Below the pieces are notes generated by a model. The model had not been told where the DNA came from and made no database searches. It was given only the letters and a program-made list of their open reading frames with translations. The position numbers and the translations under genes are program-made. Source: Atopobium sp. UBA6362 (GTDB lineage: Bacteria; Actinomycetota; Coriobacteriia; Coriobacteriales; Atopobiaceae). Taken from it: a stretch of DNA of 10,630 nt. The stretch covers positions 667 through 11,296 of the forward strand of contig DJRK01000016.1 of assembly GCA_002440065.1 (NCBI GenBank), written 5' to 3'. Within the stretch, counting starts at the first letter, position 1, and every line of letters starts with the position of its first letter. This document shows positions 1-5,760 of the stretch, one piece after another.

Positions 1-2
1 TC

Positions 3-221
3 TACACCGACTACCGCCAGCCGTTCCTGGACACTGTCGAGGGTGCCCTCACCAAGGAGTGCCTCGTGCGCGACGAGGACGTCCAGGTGATTCACGGCTT
101 TGACTCCATGGAGCACGCCAAGGCCTACCTTGAGACGCCGCTGTTCCAGGAGAAGGTCTTCCCGGGCCTCAAGCCCACGTGGGCCGCTGATCCCGACATT
201 CGTTTCTACGAAGTTCTCTAG
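3..221 (+). CDS. 3' end of a small protein, possibly of the dimeric alpha/beta-barrel (ABM/Dabb-like) fold
   Basis: The reading frame is open from the left edge and ends at TAG 219-221, giving 72 C-terminal residues; the start lies outside the window. The visible part alternates short strands and helices and includes the stretch DSMEHAKAYLETPLF and the ending PDIRFYEVL. A helix of the type 'D-S-x-E-H-A-x-A-Y-L' followed by a final strand 'xIRxYEx' is typical of small antibiotic-biosynthesis-monooxygenase-like (ferredoxin-like, dimeric barrel) proteins. That assignment is by pattern only; no catalytic residue can be named and the substrate is unknown. Codon use is like that of the neighbours and the frame is followed directly by a strong terminator, so the end of the gene is reliable. 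It is convergent with the small minus-strand genes that follow. Confidence 0.75.
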   Translation, partial: YTDYRQPFLDTVEGALTKECLVRDEDVQVIHGFDSMEHAKAYLETPLFQEKVFPGLKPTWAADPDIRFYEVL

Positions 222-240
222 TCTCAGGGTTCCCTCAGCA

Positions 241-285
241 AGCCGACGCCGTGGGCGCCCTCGGGCTCCCGCGGCGTCAGCTTTT
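241..285 (+). terminator. Rho-independent terminator of the first gene
   Basis: A GC-rich hairpin pairs GACGCCG (245-251) with CGGCGTC (272-278). It extends inward through a G-U pair and GGG/CCC (253-255 with 268-270), and outward, after one C-A mismatch, through AGC/GCT (241-243 with 280-282). It is followed by the T run 282-285. It starts 20 bases after the stop codon of the upstream plus-strand gene. Read on the other strand it lacks a clean T run, so it serves the minus-strand pair weakly at best. Confidence 0.72.
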
Positions 286-312
286 GTGCGACTAGGGGCG
301 TGTCCTTTCCCG

Positions 313-498
313 TTACTTGTCGGCGTCCTTTGGAATGACGAGAAGCACCAGCAGAGAGAATCCAAGCATGATTCCCGGCATGGCGCCGCCGGTAAAGGCG
401 CCGAGGTCACCGCCGACGAAGAAGCCGACGTAGCCAATGGCCCCGCAGACGACGCCGGCCGCTCCTGCGATGCGAAGCGCCTTGATGGCGTTCTCCAT
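313..498 (-). CDS. Small two-helix membrane protein, unknown function
   Basis: This encodes 61 aa with two hydrophobic stretches, residues about 8-30 (small-residue rich, AGAAGVVCGAIGYVGFFVGG) and about 36-55 (ending LLVLLVIP), joined by a short Gly-rich turn. A charged tail (PKDADK) follows. It is probably a helical hairpin in the cytoplasmic membrane; no known family was recognised. The ATG at 498 is preferred because AGGAG (complement of 507-511) sits 8 bases upstream. A GTG at 507, overlapping the previous stop as GTGA, would have almost no spacing to that site. The gene begins 5 bases after the stop of the 58-aa gene, so the two are almost certainly co-transcribed and translationally coupled. 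Stop TAA is at 315-313. Confidence 0.7.
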   Translation of the reverse strand: MENAIKALRIAGAAGVVCGAIGYVGFFVGGDLGAFTGGAMPGIMLGFSLLVLLVIPKDADK

Positions 499-503
499 GG
501 GAG

Positions 504-680
504 TCACTCCTCTCGGCGGCCCGTAGCGGCCCTGGCCAGGATGATGGCCTTTGCGCTGTTGGTTATGGAGACGGAGACGACCTCATAGCCTAACTTCTCC
601 ACCTCGTTGGCCTCTTTCTCGATGAGAAGCGCCATCTTCCCCGTCCCGGGACTGTAGTCAACGACAAACGTCTTGTACAT
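504..680 (-). CDS. Small soluble protein of 58 aa, DUF4177-like at best
   Basis: The protein has a strand (residues 2-9, YKTFVVDY), a charged amphipathic helix (about 16-31, ALLIEKEANEVEKLGY) and a strand (32-38, EVVSVSI), then a second segment TNSAKAIILARA and a charged tail. This beta-alpha-beta pattern with 'E-x-x-x-N-x-x-x-x-x-G-Y/W-E-V-V' recalls the small DUF4177-type proteins, but that is only a resemblance and no function is assigned. The start at 680 is chosen because GGAAAGGTG lies just upstream with normal spacing. An in-frame ATG at 749 would add 23 residues without a visible ribosome site. It is the first gene of a two-gene minus-strand unit with the 61-aa membrane protein, divergent from the dihydroxyacetone kinase operon. 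Confidence 0.68.
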   Translation of the reverse strand: MYKTFVVDYSPGTGKMALLIEKEANEVEKLGYEVVSVSITNSAKAIILARAATGRREE

Positions 681-918
681 CTGGGCACCTTTCCGGAGAT
701 GAGCGAGGGACAATATGCACATGGTACCCACGCTGGATTTGAGGGACATTTGCCGGATGTGAAGCGGCGGTAAGCAGGCGACCCGGACGCGGGCGAGCCT
801 CTATCCATGTCCGCGTCTCCGTTCCGGTTCTGTAAAAAGAAAAAATGACCGGTGGTTGGCGGGACATGTGGGGTAGAACGCAGGGCAGGTGCTACTTCCG
901 TCGAAAGGTTTGGATGCC

Positions 919-2664
919 ATGAAGAAGTTCATCAACGCGCCCGCCGACGTCGAGCGTCAGGTCGTCGACGGCTACGTGAAGGCGTACCCGCATAAGATAG
1001 CCAAGGCAGCGGACGACATCGTCGTGCGAGCGCGCCCCAAGCAGGGGAGGGTCGCGGTGCTCTCTGGCGGCGGGATGGGGCACGAGCCCGCTCACCTCGG
1101 CTTTGTTGGGACCGGCATGCTTGACGCCGCCGTAGGTGGGGCGGTATTCACCTCGCCTGCCGTCGACCGCATCGAAACCGGCGTTCGCGCGGTCGCGCGG
1201 GGCAATAAGGGCGTTCTTCTCGTCATCAAGAACTACACGGGCGACGTCATCAACTTCAAGATGGCGGAGCAGTCCTGCCGCGAGGATGGCATCGACGTCG
1301 ACCACGTGATCGTGGACGACGACGTGGCCGTCAAGGACTCGACGTTCACGGTCGGCCGACGCGGCGTCGCCGGGACGGTATTTGTCCACAAGTGCGCCGG
1401 AGCTGCCGCCGAGGCCGGCGATTCGCTTCCGGAGGTCAAGCGCGTGGCCCAGAAGGTCATCGACAACGTGCGCACCATGGGCGTGGCCATCGAGCCCTGC
1501 ACCGTCCCGGCCGCCGGAAAGCCGGGCTTCACGCTCGCTGACGACGAGATGGAGATGGGCGTGGGCATTCATGGCGAGCCGGGCGTGCGCCGCGCCAAGA
1601 TGGAGCCGGTCGATGCCATGGTCGACGAGATGCTCGGCACGATCCTGGCCGACCTCGACTTCTCGGGAGCCGACGTTGCAGTGATGGTGAACGGCTCGGG
1701 CGCGACGCCGCCCTACGAGCTCGCCATCGTGAACAACCGGGTCCACGATGTCTTGGGCGAGCGTGGGATCAACGTGTGGCATACCTACATGGGCCCCTAC
1801 ATGACGTCGCTGGAGATGCGCGGCTTCTCCGTCACGCTGCTGCGGCTTGATGACGAGCTCAAGAGCCTTCTCGAGGCCCCTGCCGATGCCCCCGCTTGGG
1901 CCCAGGGGAGCGTCTCTGACCAGGACGCATCTTCTGCCGAGCCCGCCGCGAGGCCTGTCGCCGCGCCGGATGCCGTGGCTGCCGAGCCTTTGGCAGCTGG
2001 GGTAGAGAAGCCCGTCGATGGTGCCATGCCGCCCACAGACCCCTCTGCCGAGCTTGTCCGTCGCGCGCTTCTCGCCGTGGCGGATACCCTGGATGAGCAC
2101 AAGGACGAGCTCACACAGCTCGACATGCCCATTGGCGACTCGGACCACGGCATCAACATGGCGCGCGGCTTCGATGCCGTTCGCGAGCTGCTTGGCGAGC
2201 TGTCCGGCGAGAGCGCGCCCACGCTGCTCCGCCGTGCGGGCATGACGGTCATCTCCAGGGTAGGAGGGTCGTCTGGCCCGCTGTACGGCACGATTCTGCG
2301 CAAGGTTGGCGCGGCGGCCAAAAAGACAGGCGCGCTGACGCTTGCCTCGTTTGCCGAGGGGCTTGAGGAGGGCTTCTCGGGAATTCAGTCGCTTGCCGGC
2401 GCAAAGACGGGCGACAAGACCATGCTCGATGCCATGGCCCCCGCGATCGACTCGCTCAAGGCCTCCGTTGCCGATGGCGCCGTCCCGGCACAGGCCCTTG
2501 CGGAGGCTGCGCTTGCCGCCGAGCAAGGCGCGGAGTCGACGGTGCCCATGGTGGCCAAGATGGGGCGCGCGAGCTATCTTGGTGAGCGCTCCGTGGGACA
2601 CAAGGACCCCGGTGCCGCCTCGTTTGCCTATTGCATGGCCGCCGTTGCCGATTCGCTCAAGTAA
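919..2664 (+). CDS. dhaKL: Dihydroxyacetone kinase, DhaK-DhaL fusion
   Basis: This 581-aa cytoplasmic enzyme phosphorylates dihydroxyacetone to DHAP. Residues 1-318 are the DhaK domain. It shows GGGMGHEP (50-57; His55 corresponds to the substrate-site His56 of E. coli DhaK), IKNYTGD (103-109; Asp109) and GIHGEPG (216-222; His218, the residue that binds the substrate covalently as a hemiaminal). Residues about 319-375 are an Ala/Pro/Asp-rich linker. Residues about 376-581 are the DhaL domain, with the Mg-ADP aspartates Asp402, Asp407 and Asp409 in LDMPIGDSDHG, then VGGSSGPLYGT, GDKTM and GRASYLGERSVGHKDPGA. Start ATG 919 gives the family-typical MKKFIN N-terminus, with GAAAGG about 10 bases upstream; an in-frame GTG at 889 is less likely. 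In PTS-dependent systems DhaK and DhaL are normally separate, and fusion is typical of ATP-dependent enzymes. The adjacent dhaM argues for PTS dependence here. Confidence 0.95.
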   Translation: MKKFINAPADVERQVVDGYVKAYPHKIAKAADDIVVRARPKQGRVAVLSGGGMGHEPAHLGFVGTGMLDAAVGGAVFTSPAVDRIETGVRAVARGNKGVLLVIKNYTGDVINFKMAEQSCREDGIDVDHVIVDDDVAVKDSTFTVGRRGVAGTVFVHKCAGAAAEAGDSLPEVKRVAQKVIDNVRTMGVAIEPCTVPAAGKPGFTLADDEMEMGVGIHGEPGVRRAKMEPVDAMVDEMLGTILADLDFSGADVAVMVNGSGATPPYELAIVNNRVHDVLGERGINVWHTYMGPYMTSLEMRGFSVTLLRLDDELKSLLEAPADAPAWAQGSVSDQDASSAEPAARPVAAPDAVAAEPLAAGVEKPVDGAMPPTDPSAELVRRALLAVADTLDEHKDELTQLDMPIGDSDHGINMARGFDAVRELLGELSGESAPTLLRRAGMTVISRVGGSSGPLYGTILRKVGAAAKKTGALTLASFAEGLEEGFSGIQSLAGAKTGDKTMLDAMAPAIDSLKASVADGAVPAQALAEAALAAEQGAESTVPMVAKMGRASYLGERSVGHKDPGAASFAYCMAAVADSLK

Positions 2665-2683
2665 CGCTGGAGGTTGAGAAAAA

Positions 2684-3064
2684 ATGGTCGGTGTTGTTCT
2701 CGTTTCTCATTCGCAGGCTCTTGCGGATGCGATGGTTGACTACGCGCACATGATGGCGCCCAAGGCGGTCGTTGTTGCGGCCGGCGGGCTCGAGGACGGC
2801 TCGTTTGGGACGAGCTACGAGAAGATCGAGTCTGCCATCGAGAAGGCGAAGGGTGACGACGGCGCCCTCGTGGTCATGGACATGGGCTCTGCGGTCATGA
2901 CCGTCAAGATGGTGCTCGAGGATATGGACGACGACAAGGTCCAGATGCTCGATTGCCCGTTTGTCGAGGGTGCGGTCGAGGCGACGGTCCTGGCGCAGTC
3001 GGGCTCCTCGATTACCGAGATCAAGGACTCGATTGCCGCCGACGCCGGCGTCCACAAGTTCTAG
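2684..3064 (+). CDS. dhaM: PTS-dependent dihydroxyacetone kinase phosphotransferase subunit DhaM (EIIA domain only)
   Basis: This 126-aa protein is of the mannose-EIIA-like fold. The phospho-accepting histidine is His9 in VVLVSHS, matching His9 of known DhaM proteins. The DMGSAVMTVKM stretch (about residues 66-76) and the C-terminal FVEGAVEATVLA segment are also typical. It consists of one domain only, like the Lactococcus type, and lacks the extra HPr and enzyme I domains of E. coli DhaM; it should therefore take phosphate from the general HPr. Its known role is to rephosphorylate the ADP bound to DhaL. GGAGG (2669-2673) lies 10 bases before ATG 2684, and the gene begins 19 bases after the dhaKL stop, so the two form one operon. 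A strong terminator follows. Confidence 0.93.
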   Translation: MVGVVLVSHSQALADAMVDYAHMMAPKAVVVAAGGLEDGSFGTSYEKIESAIEKAKGDDGALVVMDMGSAVMTVKMVLEDMDDDKVQMLDCPFVEGAVEATVLAQSGSSITEIKDSIAADAGVHKF

Positions 3065-3107
3065 GGGCGCGCGAGCCGGGGTACGACGGTCGAAGGACGG
3101 GGCACAG

Positions 3108-3144
3108 GAGCGCGAACAGGGGTAGTCCCTGCTCGCGCTCTTTT
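3108..3144 (+). terminator. Rho-independent terminator of the dhaKL-dhaM operon
   Basis: The stem pairs GAGCGCGA (3108-3115) with TCGCGCTC (3133-3140). After a single A-C mismatch it continues with CAGGG (3117-3121) paired to CCCTG (3127-3131), around a 5-base loop. TTTT follows at once (3141-3144). It lies 44 bases after the dhaM stop and cleanly separates this operon from the flavodoxin-like gene. Confidence 0.9.
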
Positions 3145-3192
3145 CGTTCGCAGCCTTTGGACGGCGCTTACGGAGACGTGAAAAAGTAAGGC

Positions 3193-3198
3193 GATAAT
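3193..3198 (+). promoter_or_regulatory. Candidate -10 box for the flavodoxin-like gene
   Basis: GATAAT (3193-3198) matches the sigma-70 type -10 consensus in 5 of 6 positions. It lies between the dhaM terminator and the next gene, 53 bases before its start codon. No good -35 is seen at 16-18 bases; the nearest match, TTACGG (3168-3173), has a spacer of 19. It is supported mainly by position. Confidence 0.4.
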
Positions 3199-3251
3199 CA
3201 GGAAGGATGCGTTAGGGGCTGGAGGCGCGGCGCTTGGCAGGGGGTATGGTC

Positions 3252-3779
3252 ATGGAAAAGGGAATCATCGTCTTTCGGTCCAAATACGGGGCTGCCCGCA
3301 AATACGCCCGGTGGCTCCAGGAGGCAACTGGTTTTTCGTGCGTCGAGGTGCGCGATGCCAGGCCGGGAGATATGGCGGAGTATGAGACGATCGTCTTCTG
3401 CGGCGGTATCTATGCCTCTGGAATAGCAGGGCTTTCTTTCTTGAAGAAGAACATCGACAAATGGACCGACAAGAAGGTGGCGATTCTTTGCGTCGGCGCC
3501 TCCCCCTATGACAAGGGCGCGTTCGAAGAGGTAAGGGCGCACAACCTGACGGGGAGCCTTCAGGGCGTTCCGCTCTTTTACGGGAGGGGAGCCTTCGATG
3601 AGAGCAAGATGGGCCTCATCGACAGGACCCTTTGCAAGATGCTCCGGAAGTCCGTGGCAAAAAAGGACCCGGATGCATATGAGCCGTGGGAGAGGGCGAT
3701 TATGAGCTCAATGGGACATGGCAATGATTGGACGGACAAGGTGTACCTGCGTCCGCTATTGGACTACATAAAGGCGTGA
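3252..3779 (+). CDS. Flavodoxin-fold protein (Flavodoxin_5 / HemG-like type)
   Basis: This 175-aa soluble protein has the layout of a single flavodoxin domain. The N-terminal strand GIIVFRS runs into the likely FMN-phosphate loop RSKYGAARKYARWL (residues 9-22). The second flavin loop is likely CGGIYASGIAG (50-60), followed by the strand KKVAILCVGASP (74-85). The C-terminal part, with YGRGAFDESKMG and WERAIM, is typical of the flavodoxin-domain proteins related to menaquinone-dependent protoporphyrinogen oxidase (HemG) found singly in anaerobes. The electron partner is not known, and no heme gene is adjacent. ATG 3252 is chosen because AGGGGG (3239-3244) lies 7 bases upstream; ATG 3246 and TTG 3234 are poorly spaced. 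Terminators or promoters on both sides suggest a single-gene unit. Confidence 0.85.
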   Translation: MEKGIIVFRSKYGAARKYARWLQEATGFSCVEVRDARPGDMAEYETIVFCGGIYASGIAGLSFLKKNIDKWTDKKVAILCVGASPYDKGAFEEVRAHNLTGSLQGVPLFYGRGAFDESKMGLIDRTLCKMLRKSVAKKDPDAYEPWERAIMSSMGHGNDWTDKVYLRPLLDYIKA

Positions 3780-3822
3780 ACGGGGACCTTTCCGGGCCAC
3801 GACCGTGACACCCGCCCCGTTC
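3778..3822 (+). terminator. Weak hairpin after the flavodoxin-like gene
   Basis: GAACGGGG (3778-3785), overlapping the stop codon, pairs perfectly with CCCCGTTC (3815-3822) over 8 bp with a 29-base interior. No T run follows, so it is at best an imperfect terminator or an mRNA 3'-end stabiliser. Confidence 0.3.
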
Positions 3823-3851
3823 GTCCTCGCGCATCCATACCTGCGGAGTTT

Positions 3852-3882
3852 TTGCGTGCCATGCGCGGTGGCGGGCTATAAT
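3852..3882 (+). promoter_or_regulatory. Promoter of the MFS transporter gene
   Basis: A perfect TATAAT (3877-3882) lies 106 bases before the transporter start, in the short gap after the flavodoxin-like gene. The best -35 candidate is TTGCGT (3852-3857), which is partial and has a 19-base spacer. If transcription starts about 7 bases after the -10, the RNA begins near 3889 and carries a structured leader of about 100 bases. Confidence 0.6.
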
Positions 3883-3894
3883 CCTTCTCGAACC

Positions 3895-3959
3895 ATGCAG
3901 CCGGGCGCACGCCCGGCGTAAGTCTAGGGCTCTTGTCGCCCTGGACGCCCTGGGGCGAC
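3895..3959 (+). promoter_or_regulatory. Structured leader with possible 8-codon upstream ORF before the MFS gene
   Basis: Just after the expected RNA start, ATG 3895 opens a short frame coding for MQPGARPA and ending at TAA 3919-3921. It has no ribosome binding site but lies only about 6 bases from the predicted RNA start, so leaderless initiation is conceivable. Hairpin 1 (GCCGGGC 3900-3906 with GCCCGGC 3911-3917, loop of 4) sits inside this frame. Hairpin 2 pairs GTCGCCC (3935-3941) with GGGCGAC (3953-3959). A competing pairing, AGGGC (3926-3930) with GCCCT (3938-3942), would exclude hairpin 2. The transporter's own ribosome site (3973-3983) lies outside both hairpins. A regulatory role is inference. 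Confidence 0.4.
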
Positions 3960-3988
3960 GAAGTTTCGCGTCTCAGGAAAGGGTAGGC

Positions 3989-5377
3989 ATGGGTTTGCAG
4001 GAAAAGAAATCGGGCGAGGCCGCGTTCCTTGCGGTCATGTACGTCGCGGCGTTCGTTGCCGCGTTCAACGAGAACATCATCAACGTTGCGCTCAACGACA
4101 TCATGGGCGCGTTTGGCGTGGGCGCCACGACGGCGCAGTGGCTCGTCTCGGGCTATATGATCGTGACCTCGGTGTTCACGGCGATCATGGCGTATCTTTC
4201 CGGGCGCTTCTCCACACGCAGACTGCTGTTCTTCGCGTGCGGCTGCCTCGTTGCCGGCGAGGTGCTGTGCCTGGCCGCCCCCTCGTTCGCGGTGCTGCTG
4301 CCGAGCAGGATTCTGCAGGCGGCGGGCTCGGGCATCCTCTTTCCGCTCATGATGAACGTGGTCCTCACGTGTGCGCCGCGCGAGAAGCTCGGCCTCTTTC
4401 TGAGCCTCGGCGCCGCGTGCATCACGCTGGGGCCGGCGTTTGGCCCCGTGGTCTCGGGCCTCATGTGCACGCTGTTCGGCTGGCGCGCGATCTTCATCGT
4501 GCCGCTCGTGGGCGGCATTATGGTGGCACTCGCGGCCGTCAAGCTCGTGCGCAACGTGGGTGAGCGCGGTCAGGCCACGCTTGACATCCCGTCCGTCATC
4601 CTTCTCGCCGCGGGCATCACGGCCTTCGTCTTTGCCGTGGGCGAGTTCTCCGCAGACGTTGTGCGCGCGGCCATCGTGCTCGTGGCGTCGTTCGTGCTTC
4701 TCGGCCTGTTTGCCGCGCGGCAGCTGGGGCTCGAGCACCCCGTGCTCAACGTGCGTCCCATGGCGAGCTCGAGGTTTTGGCCCGCATGCGTGCTCGTGGT
4801 GGTCTCGATGATGACGACGTTTTCCATGAGCGTGTTGCTGCCGCTGTACTTTGAGGGCGCATATGGCATGACGGCCCTGGCGGCGGGCCTCTACATCCTT
4901 CCCGCGATCGCGGTCAACGCCGTGACCTCGGTGGTTGGTGGCCGCCTCATGGACGGGTACGGTCCCTGGCCGCTGCTACCCATTGGCTTTGCGCTCATCG
5001 CGCTGGGCCAGGTGGGCGTTGCGCTCACGGCGACGAGCCTGCAGCTCTGGGTGGTCGTGGCGCTTACTGTGGTGGTGTACGCGGGCGTCGGCCTTGTGAT
5101 GTCTCCCTCGCAGACGGCCGGCCTGGGCACGCTGCCGCCTGCCGAGCAGACGCATGGCACGGCGCTGCTCAATACGTGGAACATGATCGCGGCGTCCTTT
5201 GGCCCATCGCTGTTCATCGGGCTCCTGTCCAGCGCGGCTGTGGCAGCCGGTGCTTCGGGGGCCACGGCGGAGTTGGCCCAGGCCGTAGGGTTCTCCGCGG
5301 CGGTCCGCGTGGCCGCGGTCATCGCCGTCGTGGGCTTTGCGGTATCGCACGTGTACGCGTTCAAGAGGCGGGCGTGA
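3989..5377 (+). CDS. MFS multidrug-type exporter, DHA2 family (14 membrane helices)
   Basis: This 462-aa inner-membrane protein shows about 14 hydrophobic segments, roughly at 11-35, 48-70, 77-97, 102-127, 134-158, 163-185, 200-220, 224-244, 264-288, 296-318, 326-347, 351-375, 393-416 and 433-457. That count and the length fit the 14-helix DHA2 (EmrB/QacA) drug:proton antiporters. The antiporter motif C is seen in helix 5 (LGPAFGPVVSG, 147-157). A motif A-like loop YLSGRFSTRR (69-78) lies between helices 2 and 3. In helix 1 the usual 'L-D-x-T-I-V-N-V-A-L-P' reads F-N-E-N-I-I-N-V-A-L-N, so the common Asp is Asn27 followed by Glu28. The substrate cannot be told. ATG 3989 has AGGAAAGGG just upstream. 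The unit looks monocistronic, with its own TATAAT promoter and a probable terminator. Confidence 0.9.
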   Translation: MGLQEKKSGEAAFLAVMYVAAFVAAFNENIINVALNDIMGAFGVGATTAQWLVSGYMIVTSVFTAIMAYLSGRFSTRRLLFFACGCLVAGEVLCLAAPSFAVLLPSRILQAAGSGILFPLMMNVVLTCAPREKLGLFLSLGAACITLGPAFGPVVSGLMCTLFGWRAIFIVPLVGGIMVALAAVKLVRNVGERGQATLDIPSVILLAAGITAFVFAVGEFSADVVRAAIVLVASFVLLGLFAARQLGLEHPVLNVRPMASSRFWPACVLVVVSMMTTFSMSVLLPLYFEGAYGMTALAAGLYILPAIAVNAVTSVVGGRLMDGYGPWPLLPIGFALIALGQVGVALTATSLQLWVVVALTVVVYAGVGLVMSPSQTAGLGTLPPAEQTHGTALLNTWNMIAASFGPSLFIGLLSSAAVAAGASGATAELAQAVGFSAAVRVAAVIAVVGFAVSHVYAFKRRA

Positions 5378-5390
5378 TGTTTGACAGGGA

Positions 5391-5437
5391 CCGCGCGACC
5401 CGAGGGACTGGTGAAACCGGCTGCGCGAGCGTTTTTT
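5391..5437 (+). terminator. Probable terminator of the MFS gene
   Basis: A short hairpin CTGGT-gaa-ACCGG (5408-5420, one G-U pair), possibly closed further out by CGCGC (5392-5396) with GCGCG (5423-5427), precedes a run of six T (5432-5437). The transporter stop codon is at 5375-5377. Pairing is imperfect and 4 bases separate the outer stem from the T run, so this is likely but not certain. A second small hairpin, TGAAGC (5437-5442) with GCTTCA (5449-5454), follows immediately. Confidence 0.5.
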
Positions 5438-5489
5438 GAAGCCTAAACGCTTCAGCTCCTTGCCAAAGACGACGAATCGAGCGTTGCAC

Positions 5490-5581
5490 GCCGAAACCGA
5501 CCATGCCCACCCGTTTTGTTTCTGAGTAAAAGCCAAGGAAGGCGCTCGGAACACATACGGGTGGGCATGGTCGGTTTCGGC
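5490..5581. repeat. Perfect 25-bp inverted repeat (extragenic palindrome, REPIN-like)
   Basis: The left arm is 5490-5514 (begins GCCGAAACCGACC) and the right arm is 5557-5581 (ends GGTCGGTTTCGGC). They are perfect reverse complements over 25 bp, separated by 42 bases (5515-5556). The element lies in a gene-free gap between two plus-strand genes. There is no T run after the right arm, so it is not an ordinary intrinsic terminator. The architecture of two inverted about-25-base units around a short spacer resembles REP doublets (REPINs) or a tiny MITE-like element. No target-site duplication and no second copy were seen in this window. Confidence 0.85.
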
Positions 5582-5760
5582 CGGCTTCCCATGAGCGAGG
5601 CGAATCCTCTGCCGGTCGAGCACTCTTTTGTGGGATGAGTGTCCTTGGGGCGTTCATCTGCCCGCGTTCGAGCCCGCCGCGCTAGGCTAGCATCAATAAG
5701 CTCGGCGACCGGCGACAGCGCTACCGTTGCGCCCGCCGCATGGGAACGATGGGGGAGACA

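Larger units (their letters stand above)
5378..5760. other. 383-base gap without a convincing gene
   Basis: Between the MFS gene and the alcohol dehydrogenase, short open frames exist on both strands but have no ribosome sites and no recognisable protein. The gap holds the probable MFS terminator (to 5437), a small hairpin at 5437-5454, the 25-bp inverted repeat (5490-5581), and a small CACTC/GAGTG hairpin (5621-5641). It also holds the palindrome GCTAGGCTAGC (5681-5691), which overlaps a possible -10 box TAGCAT (5688-5693) for the dehydrogenase gene. No good -35 accompanies that box. The remainder shows nothing I can name. Confidence 0.6.

Noticed and set aside
889..918. GTG start for the DhaKL fusion, adding 10 residues
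   Set aside because: The added residues do not fit the family N-terminus (MKKFIN), and the ribosome-site spacing favours ATG 919.
892..2601. A very long open frame (569 codons) antisense to dhaKL
   Set aside because: It is a mirror of codon bias in a high-GC gene. Its translation is His/Arg-rich without any domain, and the opposite strand encodes an unmistakable kinase.
3764..4738. A 324-codon minus-strand open frame across the MFS leader and gene
   Set aside because: It has a His/Arg/Glu/Asp-rich low-complexity translation and overlaps a clear transporter. It is antisense shadow coding.
5381..5386. TTGACA, a perfect -35 box just after the MFS stop
   Set aside because: No -10-like sequence lies 16-18 bases downstream, and the probable MFS terminator follows directly.
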